Assembly: GCF_900129375.1 (NCBI RefSeq)
Contig: NZ_FQVN01000012.1
Span: forward strand, 62,001 to 126,000
Length of the DNA: 64,000 nt
Source: Streptoalloteichus hindustanus
Lineage (GTDB): Bacteria; Actinomycetota; Actinomycetes; Mycobacteriales; Pseudonocardiaceae
Reading direction: 5' to 3'
Position numbers and translations under genes: made by a program. Within the stretch, counting starts at the first letter, position 1. Every line of letters starts with the position of its first letter. Below the pieces are notes generated by a model, which did not search any database, was not told the DNA's origin, and saw nothing but the letters and a program-made list of their open reading frames with translations. Shown in pieces: positions 54,688 through 63,277 of this stretch.

Positions 54688-55755
54688 ATGGCACGACACC
54701 ACGACGCCCCGACCTCCGCCTCCCCCGCACCGCTGCCGGTCGACGTCCCCGCGGCCGAGCTCCTCAACGGTTTCGTCGGCACGCACGTCCTCTACGCGCT
54801 CACGGTGAGCGGTGTGCTCGACGCGGTCGTGGCCGCCGGGTCGGTGTCCGTCCCGACCCTCGCCGAGGCCACCCACTCCGAACCCACCGCCCTCCGCGCC
54901 CTGTTGCGGGCCGCCCAACGCCTCGGGCTGGTGCACGGGGACGCCGGGACGGACACCGTCGCGCTCACCCCCGGCGGGCGGGAGGCGTACCGGGTGCGCG
55001 GGTACTTCACCGCCACGGTCGGCGGATTCGGCGACGTCTTCCGGCACCTGGACACGCTGTTGGCCTGGCCCGAGGAGTTCGGCAGGTCGGTGCTGCAGAA
55101 CGGGCACTACACCGCGTTGGGCTGCGCGCAGAACTGGGACTTCCAACGCCGGATCTTCGACGGGGCCACCGGAGACCTCGGGTTCGGCCGGGTCGCCGAC
55201 ATCGGCTGCGGCGCCGCGGCCCGGCTCATCCACCTCGTCGGCGGCCGGCCGGACGTGACCGGCGTCGGCGTCGACGTCAGCGGCGAGGCGTGCCAGCTCG
55301 CCAGGCAGAACGTCAAGAGCGCCGGCCTGGACGACCGGATCACCATCGTGCAGGCGGACGTGCTGGGCGTCGTCGGCGCGCCGGAGGCCTTCACCCAGGT
55401 CACCGACGCGGACCTGGTCACGTCGTACTTCATCCTGCACCACTTCGTCGGCGAGCGGGTGGGCGGTCGGCCGTTCCTCACCGCCCTGCGCGCCGCGTTC
55501 CCCCGGGCGCGGAGTTTCGTCTTCGCCGACGGTTTCCGGGACCCGCGAACCGAACCGACCGACGACGCCGGCCCCGCGCCGCTGTTCACCCTGGCCTACC
55601 AGCTCTTCCACGACTTCACCGGCGTCGGGCTGCGAACCCGCGCCGAGCAACGGGAGATGTTCCTCGACGCCGGGTACCGCGTGGAGCGGGAGCTCCCGTT
55701 CGGCCACCCCCTCGAATGGCTCTTCGTGCTGTCGCCGGGAACCGACCCGGCATGA
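54688..55755 (+). CDS. SAM-dependent methyltransferase (SfmM2/SfmM3 candidate)
   Basis: 355 aa. N-terminal winged-helix dimerisation part (about 20-110: LNGFVGTHVLYALTVSGVLD, TALRALLRAAQRLGLV) and Rossmann domain with VADIGCGAAARLIHLVGG and the acidic loop GVGVDVSGEA. ATG at 54688, GGAG about 10 nt upstream. Together with the preceding gene it makes the pair expected for 3-C-methylation and O-methylation in 3-hydroxy-5-methyl-O-methyltyrosine formation. The 128-bp gap to the preceding gene shows no promoter. Confidence 0.86.
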   Translation: MARHHDAPTSASPAPLPVDVPAAELLNGFVGTHVLYALTVSGVLDAVVAAGSVSVPTLAEATHSEPTALRALLRAAQRLGLVHGDAGTDTVALTPGGREAYRVRGYFTATVGGFGDVFRHLDTLLAWPEEFGRSVLQNGHYTALGCAQNWDFQRRIFDGATGDLGFGRVADIGCGAAARLIHLVGGRPDVTGVGVDVSGEACQLARQNVKSAGLDDRITIVQADVLGVVGAPEAFTQVTDADLVTSYFILHHFVGERVGGRPFLTALRAAFPRARSFVFADGFRDPRTEPTDDAGPAPLFTLAYQLFHDFTGVGLRTRAEQREMFLDAGYRVERELPFGHPLEWLFVLSPGTDPA

Positions 55756-55800
55756 CCCGCCGCCCGGCCCAGCGCCGGCCAGGCCCCGGAGGTGGCCGAA

Positions 55801-56352
55801 GTGTCCGCAGTGGACAGACCGAGGGTCGTCTACGTCCACGGCAACCGCACCATGCGGTGGTCGACGGCGTGGGCCCCGTGGCTGCGCGACGAGCTGGCCG
55901 CGCTGGGCTTCGCCACCGTGTTCGAGACCTTCCCCGACTCCATCGCGGCCCGGCGCGAGTACTGGCTGTCCTTCTTGGACGAACACCTCGCGGTGGGGCC
56001 GGACGACGTGCTGCTGGGCTGGTCCTCCGGGGCCGTGGCCACCCTGCGCTACCTGGAGGGGCACCGGTTGCGGGGCGCCGTCCTGGTCTCGCCGTACACC
56101 GGCCTGGACGACGAGCTGGAGCGCGCCAGCGGCTACTTCGACCAGCCGTGGGACTGGGACGCCATGCGCCGCAACCAGGAGTCGGCCGCGGTCTTCTGGG
56201 GCGACGACGACCCGTTCATCCCCCAGGAGCAGTTCGCCCTCGTGGCCGAGGCGCTCGACGCCACCTCCTTCGAGATCCTCGGCGGCGGGCACTTCCTGGA
56301 CCGCACCGAGTTCCCCGAGCTGCTGGAGTACTTCAGGGCGACCTACGCATGA
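55801..56352 (+). CDS. Small alpha/beta hydrolase (RBBP9/YdeN type)
   Basis: 183 aa. Nucleophile elbow LGWSSGA (serine about residue 77), VYVHGN oxyanion strand near the N terminus, Asp in FWGDDDPFIP, and His in GGGHFLD give a complete triad. GTG at 55801 is chosen since GGAGG lies 8 nt before it; a GTG at 55792 is the alternative. It follows the methyltransferase by 45 bp in the same direction. It could hydrolyse a shunt thioester or the acyl leader; nothing in the sequence fixes this. Confidence 0.82.
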   Translation: MSAVDRPRVVYVHGNRTMRWSTAWAPWLRDELAALGFATVFETFPDSIAARREYWLSFLDEHLAVGPDDVLLGWSSGAVATLRYLEGHRLRGAVLVSPYTGLDDELERASGYFDQPWDWDAMRRNQESAAVFWGDDDPFIPQEQFALVAEALDATSFEILGGGHFLDRTEFPELLEYFRATYA

Positions 56353-56444
56353 GCCGCGTGGACCGCGCCCGCGCCCCGACGGCGGCGATCACGAGGACGA
56401 CGGACCCGGCATCGCCGGGCGCCGCGGGGGCGCGGCCGGCGGGC

Positions 56445-58985
56445 TCACACCTGGCCGGTCTCCAGCAGGCGCCGCAGGTGCCGCGCGGTCGGCCCCTCGC
56501 CCGCGGCCACGTCCCGCGCGGTCCCCTCGTTGACCAGGCGCCCGCCCTCGACGCCGGCGCCGGGCCCCATGTCCACGATCCAGTCGGCGCAGCCGGCGAA
56601 GTGCAGGTCGTGCTCGGCGACCACCACGGTGTTGCCGCTGGCGAGCAACGCCTCGAACGCGTCCACCACGCACTGCACGTTGGCCGGGTGCAGGCCGGTG
56701 ACCGGCTCGTCCAGGATCACCAGGCCGCGGCTCTCCCCCCGGGTGCCCCGCATGATCGCGCTCGCCAGCTTGAGCCGCTGGGCCTCACCGCCGGACAGCT
56801 CGGTCGCGCTCTGCCCGAGCTGGAGGTAGCCCAGCCCGACCCGCTGCATGGCACGCAGCGTCGTGGCCAACGCCTTGGGACCGGTCAACCGCTCGACGGC
56901 GTCGTCGACGGTCAGCGCCAGCACCTGGTCAACGGTCATGCCCTGGTAGGTGACCGCCAGGACCTCGTCGCGGAACCGGCGGCCGTCGCAGGCGTCGCAG
57001 GTGACCCAGACGTCGGGCAGGAAGTGCATCTCCACCAGGCGCCGGCCGTAGCCCCTGCAGACCTCGCACCGGCCGCCTTCCGAGTTGAACGAGAACGACG
57101 AGCTGGTCAGCCCCCTGGCCTTCGCGGCGGCGGTGCCGGCGAAGAGCTGCCGGACGGCGTCGAACGCCTTGGTGTAGGTGGCCGGGTTGGAGCGCGGGGT
57201 CCGGCCGATCGGGTCCTGGTCGACCACGGTGACCCAGTCCAGGCGCTCCAGCCCGGTCAGCGCGCCGACCGCCTCGGCCCGCCCGCCGTCCAGGCCGGCA
57301 CGCGCGGCGGCGGCCAACCCCCGGTGCAGCAGGCTGCTCTTGCCGCTGCCGCTGACCCCGGTGATGCAGGTGAGCCGGCCCAGCGGGAAGGCGACCCGGT
57401 CGACCCGCACGTTGTGCACGGCGACGTCGCGCAGGGTGAGCCACGCGCCGGAGCCGGGGCTGACCGGGCGGCGCTCCCGCACCGCGCGGCGCACGCCGCG
57501 GTCCAGGTACCGGCCGGTCAGCGACTCGGGGTGGCGGGCGACCTCGGCCGGCGGCGCGGAGACGACCAGCCGCCCGCCGTCCCTGCCGGCCAGCGGGCCG
57601 ATGTCGATCACCCAGTCCGCCCTGCGCACCAGCTCGGGGTCGTGCTCGACCAGCAGCACGGTGTTCCCGGCGTCCCTGAGCTGGACCAGGATCTCGAACA
57701 GCGGCTCCTTGTCCGCCGGGTGCAGCCCGGAGCTGGGCTCGTCCAGCACGAAGATGATCCCGGTCAGCGCCGTGCCGAGCTGGGCGGCGACCCGGGCGCG
57801 TTGCAGCTCGCCGCCGGACAGCGACGGCGCGTCCCGGCTGATCTGGACGTGGGACAGGCCGAGCAGGGTGAGCAGCCGCAACCGGGAGGCGATCTCGGGC
57901 AGCAGGGTGTCGGCGATCTCCCGCTGGGTCGCGGTGAGCTCCCGGTCGACGGCGTCGACCCACCCGCGCACCTGGTTGACCGGCAGGCTCACCACCTCCA
58001 GGTAGGTCAGGCCGCCAAGCTTGACGCTGCGCGCCACCTCGCCGAACCCGCTGCCCGCGCAGTCCGGGCAGGTCACCTGGCGCATGAACCTGGCGTAGCG
58101 CTGCTTGGCCGTGTCGGTCGTGGCCGCCGCGAACAGCCGCTCCACCTCGGCCAGCGCACCCCGGAAGGCCTGCCGGTTGCTGTAGGTCCACTCCGAGGCG
58201 GTGTTCCTGTTCGGGATGCGGATGCTGACGTCGATCGCCTCGTCGCCGGTGCCGTGCAGCATGGCGTGGCGGAAGCGCTCCGGCAGCTCGCGCCACGGCC
58301 GGCCCAGGTCCACTCCGTAGTGCTCGGCCACCGACGGCACGGCCGCCTGCTCCGGCGAGATCAGCTTCGCGTACCACGGCGAGGCGCCGTCCAGCAGCGG
58401 CAGGTCGGGGCGGGTGATGATCAACGTGGGGTCGGCGTGCGGCGTGCCGCCGGAGCCGTGGCAGGCGGGGCAGGAGCCCTCCGGGCTGTGCCGGTCGAAG
58501 TGCGTGCTGGTCAGCGGCGCCTCGGCGGAGCCGGTCGCGAACCGGGGCAGCCGGGAGTACACCAGCCCGAGGTAGGCGTCGATGCCGGTCATCGTGCCGA
58601 TCGTCGACCGCGCGTTGCGGTTCAGCTTGCGCTGGTCCACGGCCAGGGTGGCGCCGAGGTTCAGGATGCGGTCGACCTGCGGCCGGTCCCGGGGCGTCAC
58701 GTACTGCCGGACGAACGGCGACAGCCCCTCCAGGTACCGGAGCTGGGCCTCGGCGTGCACCGTGTCGATCGCCAGCGAGGTCTTGCCGCTGCCGCTGACC
58801 CCGGTGAACGCCACGATCCGGCCGCGCGGGATGCGCACGGTCACGTCCCGCAGGTTGTGGGTGCGCGCCCCGACCACGTCGATCCACTCGCCGACCTCGG
58901 CCGCCGCACCGGCCGCGGCCCCGACTGGGGTCCCGACTGGGGTCCCGGCGCCGACCCCGCCGCCGTCCGTCCCGGTCCCCGGCAT
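56445..58985 (-). CDS. UvrA paralogue (drug self-resistance type)
   Basis: 846 aa, two UvrA-type ABC ATPase halves: Walker A GVSGSGKTS and, in the second half, GVSGSGKSS; signatures LSGGELQRARVA and LSGGEAQRLKLA; Walker B FVLDEPSSGLHP and VILDEPVTGLHP. Zinc clusters CPACHGSGG/CPDCAGSG and CEVCRGYG/CDACDG are kept. It is shorter than housekeeping UvrA (about 950 aa), as in DrrC/SfmG-type proteins that protect producers from DNA-binding drugs. It is encoded against the neighbouring genes, inside the cluster. ATG at 58985 (GGAGG 5 nt before) is preferred; ATGs at 58997 and 59117 are alternatives. Confidence 0.9.
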   Translation of the reverse strand: MPGTGTDGGGVGAGTPVGTPVGAAAGAAAEVGEWIDVVGARTHNLRDVTVRIPRGRIVAFTGVSGSGKTSLAIDTVHAEAQLRYLEGLSPFVRQYVTPRDRPQVDRILNLGATLAVDQRKLNRNARSTIGTMTGIDAYLGLVYSRLPRFATGSAEAPLTSTHFDRHSPEGSCPACHGSGGTPHADPTLIITRPDLPLLDGASPWYAKLISPEQAAVPSVAEHYGVDLGRPWRELPERFRHAMLHGTGDEAIDVSIRIPNRNTASEWTYSNRQAFRGALAEVERLFAAATTDTAKQRYARFMRQVTCPDCAGSGFGEVARSVKLGGLTYLEVVSLPVNQVRGWVDAVDRELTATQREIADTLLPEIASRLRLLTLLGLSHVQISRDAPSLSGGELQRARVAAQLGTALTGIIFVLDEPSSGLHPADKEPLFEILVQLRDAGNTVLLVEHDPELVRRADWVIDIGPLAGRDGGRLVVSAPPAEVARHPESLTGRYLDRGVRRAVRERRPVSPGSGAWLTLRDVAVHNVRVDRVAFPLGRLTCITGVSGSGKSSLLHRGLAAAARAGLDGGRAEAVGALTGLERLDWVTVVDQDPIGRTPRSNPATYTKAFDAVRQLFAGTAAAKARGLTSSSFSFNSEGGRCEVCRGYGRRLVEMHFLPDVWVTCDACDGRRFRDEVLAVTYQGMTVDQVLALTVDDAVERLTGPKALATTLRAMQRVGLGYLQLGQSATELSGGEAQRLKLASAIMRGTRGESRGLVILDEPVTGLHPANVQCVVDAFEALLASGNTVVVAEHDLHFAGCADWIVDMGPGAGVEGGRLVNEGTARDVAAGEGPTARHLRRLLETGQV

Positions 58986-59596
58986 GCGCTCCTCCATGTC
59001 CTCCCCGTCCCCAGCCCCGCGGTTCCCCCGCGGGTTTTCGGCCGCCCCGAGCATAGGAGGGCCGGGGGCGCCGAATTCATCGAGCCCCACGTCCGGCAAT
59101 CCGGCAAACACCATCACCCGATTGGCGGCGTCGACCGGCTGCCCGGATCAGTCGCGGGCGAATCCTGTCGGCGCTGTCACCATTTTCCCCTGCCGGTCGC
59201 GGCACACCGCCAAGAACGGCGCCCCTGGCCGCTCCCATCGCACGACGAACGGGCCGTCGCCAGCTCTTCACCACACCTCTCACCCCATCTGAGCTGTGCC
59301 TATGCTGAGAACACCCCGGCAAGGACTCCCGGTGGGAAAGTGCTGGACGCCTCGCGTCCCCTTGCCTCGCAGCCATCTGGCGAATTACCTGACAATAACT
59401 GCCACAGGTCCGGACCACATACCTCACCAATACGCGTTCCCCGCGCCGCCGCCCTCCACCGCACACTCTCCTCCAGGCGCCCGGACCAGTTTTCTCCCGA
59501 GGCGGGGGCGACCCCGTTCCCAGCCAGGGGAGCGCCAATTCCGGAAACGACACGCAATTCGCCGGCACAACACCCCCTCGCCCCAGGAGAGTCGCG
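58986..59596. other. Divergent intergenic region
   Basis: 611 bp between the UvrA paralogue and the next methyltransferase. Comparatively AT-rich stretches around 59270-59430 and 59540-59590 probably hold promoters. A TATGCT -10-like hexamer lies at about 59300 but lacks a good -35. No gene supported. Confidence 0.35.
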
Positions 59597-60730
59597 ATGA
59601 CAGAGCAGACGACGCGGTCCGCCCGGCCGGCGGGGCCGCGGGACGACCTCGACCTCGCCGGCCGAATGCGCGAGATGCTGTTCTCCCACCTCGTCTCCCG
59701 CTGCCTGTGCGCGGTCGCCCACCTCGACGTGCCCGACCTGCTGGCCGACGGCGCGCTGCCCGTCGCCGAGCTGGCGACGCGGACCGGCGCGCACCCGGCC
59801 GCGCTCCGCCGGGTGTTGCGGGCGCTGGTCCTGTTCGAGGTGTTCACCGAGCCCGCGCCCGACGTCTTCGCGCTCACCCCGCTCGGCGCGACGCTGCGCC
59901 GGGACGCGCCGGCGTCGGCCCGGCCGTCGGCGCTGCTCGTGGGCGGTGTGGTCGGCACGGCGTGGAACGAGCTCCCGCGGAGCGTGCGCACCGGACAACC
60001 AGCCTTCGAGGAGGCGTTCGGGGCGGGGTTCTTCGACTACCTGGAGCGCCGGCCGGAGGTCCGCGCGGTCTTCGCCCGCTCGCAGGCCGAGGGCCTCGCC
60101 CTGGAGCTGGACGAGATCCTCGCCCACGTCGACCTCCCGGAGCACGGCCTGCTCGTGGACGTCGGCGGGGGCGACGGCGCGTTCCTGACCGCGGTGCTGG
60201 CGACCCGGCCCGGGGTCACCGGGATCGTCCTCGACCTGCCGGAGACCGCCGCGCTCGCGGCCCGGCGGATCGCGGAGCGCGGGCTGGCGGGGCGCTGCGC
60301 GGCCAGGGCCGGCGACTTCTTCCGCGCGGTCCCGCCCGGCGGCGACCTCTACCTGCTCTCCCACGTGCTGCACGACTGGAGCGACGCGGACGCGGTGGCG
60401 TTGCTGCGCGTGTGCGCGAAGGCCATGCCGGCGCACGCCACCCTGCTCGTGATCGACCTCGTCGCGGCGGAGAGCACCGCCGCCGGCACGGCCGACGCGG
60501 GCTACCGCTACGCCGCCCTGCTGGACCTCTACATGCTGTCGCTGTTCGGCGGGGACGGCGGTCGGGAGCGCACCGCCGGGGAGATCACCGATCTTCTCCG
60601 CGCGGCAGGTCTGGTCGACGTCCGGGTCCGGCGGTTGCCCAGCGGCGTCGGTGTCGTCACGGCGCGCCGCGCGGACACGCACGACGCGGAGGCTGACTGT
60701 CCACTCCAGACGGACGGAGGCCAGCCGTGA
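59597..60730 (+). CDS. O-methyltransferase (family 2)
   Basis: 377 aa. N-terminal winged helix (LLADGALPVAELATRTG, AALRRVLRALVLFEVF), motif I LLVDVGGGDGAFLTAVLA (about residue 190), acidic loop IVLDLPE, and LSHVLHDWSDADAVALLR, the segment that carries the catalytic His/Asp in plant-type and polyketide O-methyltransferases. ATG at 59597 after CAGGAGAG. It is a separate transcription unit divergent from the UvrA paralogue. It may methylate a phenol on the finished scaffold. Confidence 0.9.
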   Translation: MTEQTTRSARPAGPRDDLDLAGRMREMLFSHLVSRCLCAVAHLDVPDLLADGALPVAELATRTGAHPAALRRVLRALVLFEVFTEPAPDVFALTPLGATLRRDAPASARPSALLVGGVVGTAWNELPRSVRTGQPAFEEAFGAGFFDYLERRPEVRAVFARSQAEGLALELDEILAHVDLPEHGLLVDVGGGDGAFLTAVLATRPGVTGIVLDLPETAALAARRIAERGLAGRCAARAGDFFRAVPPGGDLYLLSHVLHDWSDADAVALLRVCAKAMPAHATLLVIDLVAAESTAAGTADAGYRYAALLDLYMLSLFGGDGGRERTAGEITDLLRAAGLVDVRVRRLPSGVGVVTARRADTHDAEADCPLQTDGGQP

Positions 60731-60929
60731 GCTCCCTCCGGCGCCTCCCGCGCCGACGCCGGTCCCCGTTTTCCGACAATCCCGCCGACTTCGGCCGCGA
60801 AATCACCTCGACGACCCCGCCTCTCCCGGCATCCGTGACCAACGAGCATTCGCCACGCACGGGCGCCGAGAATTCGGAAAACAACACGATCACCGACCGT
60901 GGCGACAACCGCGGCGGGAAAGGAAGAAC

Positions 60930-61394
60930 ATGTCGAACGACCGGGAAGCGATCATCCGGCTGCACCGGCGCTGGATCGACGAACTGTGGCACGCCGACCT
61001 GGACCGGATCGCCGACCTCGCCGGGGAGATCTTCGCCCCCGACTTCGTCGGCCGCTGGCCGGAGGCGGCGGTGCACGGCCCGGACGCGCTCGCCGAGTGG
61101 CTGCGCGCGGGCCTGATGGCGTTCACCGAGCCGAGGATGACGGTGGATCTCGGGCCGCTCGTCGACGGCGACTTGGCGGCGGCGCGCTGGACGTTCCGCG
61201 GCCGGTACGCCGGCGGCATCCCCGGAGCCACCGCCCCCGTCGGCACGGCGGTCGCCTTCTCCGGCATGGAGTTCCTGCGCTACGACGCCGGCCGGTTCGT
61301 CGAGTACTGGGTCTCCTCCAACGAGGTCGACTCGCACCGCCAGCTCGGCTTCGCCGTGGCCGGCTGCTTCGAGACGGAGCCGGCCACCGACTGA
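60930..61394 (+). CDS. SnoaL-like / ester-cyclase-type protein
   Basis: 154 aa, NTF2-like alpha+beta barrel: LHRRWIDELWHADLDRIADL, HGPDALAEWLRAGL, ARWTFRGRYAGG, and GMEFLRYDAGRFVEYW. Family members catalyse ring closure or isomerisation of small molecules, or act as hydroxylases without cofactor. ATG at 60930 preceded by AAAGGAAG. It lies 199 bp after the O-methyltransferase. The role in this cluster is unknown. Confidence 0.85.
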   Translation: MSNDREAIIRLHRRWIDELWHADLDRIADLAGEIFAPDFVGRWPEAAVHGPDALAEWLRAGLMAFTEPRMTVDLGPLVDGDLAAARWTFRGRYAGGIPGATAPVGTAVAFSGMEFLRYDAGRFVEYWVSSNEVDSHRQLGFAVAGCFETEPATD

Positions 61395-61815
61395 CCCGCG
61401 CCCGCCCCCGACCGGCCCGCCAGCCGGCGCCGGCGAATTCCTGCCATTTTCTGCCATTTCCGCCACTCGCGTGAGTGAGCACGAGCGCACCGTTGACGCT
61501 ATTCGTGGGAAAACTCGGCGGAAATGCCGCCGAACGCTCCCCCGACGCTCCGCGAGGGCGTCTCCGGGTCTACGATTTCCGACTGCGGAACCAGGAACAC
61601 GGCGACGACCGGCGACGAAGTCCGGAGCACGCGAACCGGGTCTGTCCGGGCCGTCGCCGTCACCCCGACCTGTCACCCCGACGTCGTCGGCGGTCGCCGA
61701 ACCGACACCGAACCGACGCGCCGTTCCGCCGGGGCGGGCGACGCGGCGCGCGTCGACGCGGTCTCCCGGCGCCCGTCCCCAGCCACTCCTCCCCGTTGGA
61801 AAGGACATCCCGGGC
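61395..61815. other. Intergenic region before the MFS exporter
   Basis: 421 bp. Contains a tandem CTGCCATTTT/CTGCCATTTC (61441-61460) directly followed by the inverted repeat CACTC-GCGT-GAGTG (61464-61477), a candidate operator for the exporter, and a TTGACG hexamer at about 61493 without a clear -10. No gene supported. Confidence 0.4.
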
Positions 61816-63261
61816 ATGCCCGCTCAGACACCGCCGGCCCCGACCGCGTCCGCCCCTGGCCGCCTGGTCCTCGTCGTGCTGTGCGCGGCCCAGTTCATGA
61901 TCTCCCTCGACACCACCGTGGTCACCGTCGGCCTGCCGGTGATCCAGCAGGAGCTCGGCGTGGCGCCGGCCGCGCTGCAGTGGGTCACCACCGCCTACAC
62001 GCTGACCTTCGGCGGCCTGCTCATGCTGGCCGGCCGGTTCGGCGACCTGTACGGCCGGCGCCGGATGCTCGTCGTCGGGCTCGCCGTGTTCACGGCGGCG
62101 TCCCTGCTGTGCGGGGTCAGCCAGCTCGGCTGGCAGCTCTTCGCGGCCCGCGGCATGCAGGGCCTCGGCGCGGCGGTGGTCATCCCCGCGTCGCTGTCGG
62201 TGGTGACCACCTCGTTCGCCGAGGGGCCGGAGCGCAACCGCGCCATGGGCCTGTGGGCGGTGATCGCCACCGGCGGCGCGATCACCGGGTACGCCCTCGG
62301 CGGCGTCGTCGCCGGGTTGCTGGGCTGGCGGTGGATCTTCTTCATCAACCTGCCGCTGGGCGTGTTCGCGGTGCTGGCCGTGCTCCGCCTGCTGACGCCG
62401 GACGCCCCGGCCCGGCGGCAGCGGCTGGACGTGCCCGGCGCCGTCTCCCTCACCGTCGCCCTGCTCCTGCTGGTCTTCGCGATCACCTCGGTGACCGACC
62501 GCGGCGTCGACGGCGTCGTGGCGGGGACCGCGGTCGCGGGCCTGGCGCTGCTGGCGGCCTTCGCGCTCGTCGAGCGGCGGCACCCCGAGCCGTTGGTCCG
62601 GTTCGGACTCCTCCGCAACCGGAACGTGGTGGCCGGCAACGTGGTCAACGCGGTGAACGCCGGAACGTCGCTCGTGGTCACCTTCCTGGCCACCCTGTAC
62701 CTGCAGAAGGTGCTGGGGCTGCCGCCGTTCCTCGCCGGCGTCGCGTTCGCCCCGGTCAGCGTCCTGATCATGGTGGTGGGTCGGCGCACCGCGCCGCTGG
62801 TCGCCCGGTTCGGCGCCCGCGACCTCCTGCGGGCGGGCTCGGTGGTCACCATCCTCGGCGTGCTCTGGCTGAGCCGGATGTCGGTGGACGGCGACTACTT
62901 CACCACCGTGTTGCCGGGCATCCTGCTGACCGGCCTCGGCGCCGGGCTGTCGTTCGCCCCGTCGATGATCGTGGCCACCTCGGGGGTCGCCAACAGCGAC
63001 CAGGGGCTGGCCTCCGGCCTGGTGAGCACCGCGCAACAACTGGGCGGGGCCACCGGGTTGGCCGTGTTCGCGACGGTCGCCACCGCCGGCATGGACGCGG
63101 TGTCCGGGTCGTCGGGCCGGCCGGACGCCCATGCCCTGGTCGCCGGCTTCCACCTGGCGTACCTGTGGGTGATCGTCCTGCCGCTCACCACGATCCTGGC
63201 GACGACGCTGGTCCGCGCGCCCGCACCGGCCGCGAAGCTGGCGGAGCCGCCCCGAACCTGA
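61816..63261 (+). CDS. MFS drug exporter (DHA2, 14 TM)
   Basis: 481 aa. N-terminal helix with the DHA2 signature LDTTVVTVGLPVI, TM2-TM3 loop GRFGDLYGRRRM, and motif C-like GGAITGYALGGVVAGLLGWRW. About 14 TM helices. ATG at 61816 with GGAAAGGAC upstream. It is the only drug-type exporter gene inside the 33-64 kb cluster and probably carries the product out, complementing the UvrA paralogue. Confidence 0.9.
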   Translation: MPAQTPPAPTASAPGRLVLVVLCAAQFMISLDTTVVTVGLPVIQQELGVAPAALQWVTTAYTLTFGGLLMLAGRFGDLYGRRRMLVVGLAVFTAASLLCGVSQLGWQLFAARGMQGLGAAVVIPASLSVVTTSFAEGPERNRAMGLWAVIATGGAITGYALGGVVAGLLGWRWIFFINLPLGVFAVLAVLRLLTPDAPARRQRLDVPGAVSLTVALLLLVFAITSVTDRGVDGVVAGTAVAGLALLAAFALVERRHPEPLVRFGLLRNRNVVAGNVVNAVNAGTSLVVTFLATLYLQKVLGLPPFLAGVAFAPVSVLIMVVGRRTAPLVARFGARDLLRAGSVVTILGVLWLSRMSVDGDYFTTVLPGILLTGLGAGLSFAPSMIVATSGVANSDQGLASGLVSTAQQLGGATGLAVFATVATAGMDAVSGSSGRPDAHALVAGFHLAYLWVIVLPLTTILATTLVRAPAPAAKLAEPPRT

Positions 63262-63277
63262 CCGGACGCCCGACGAG

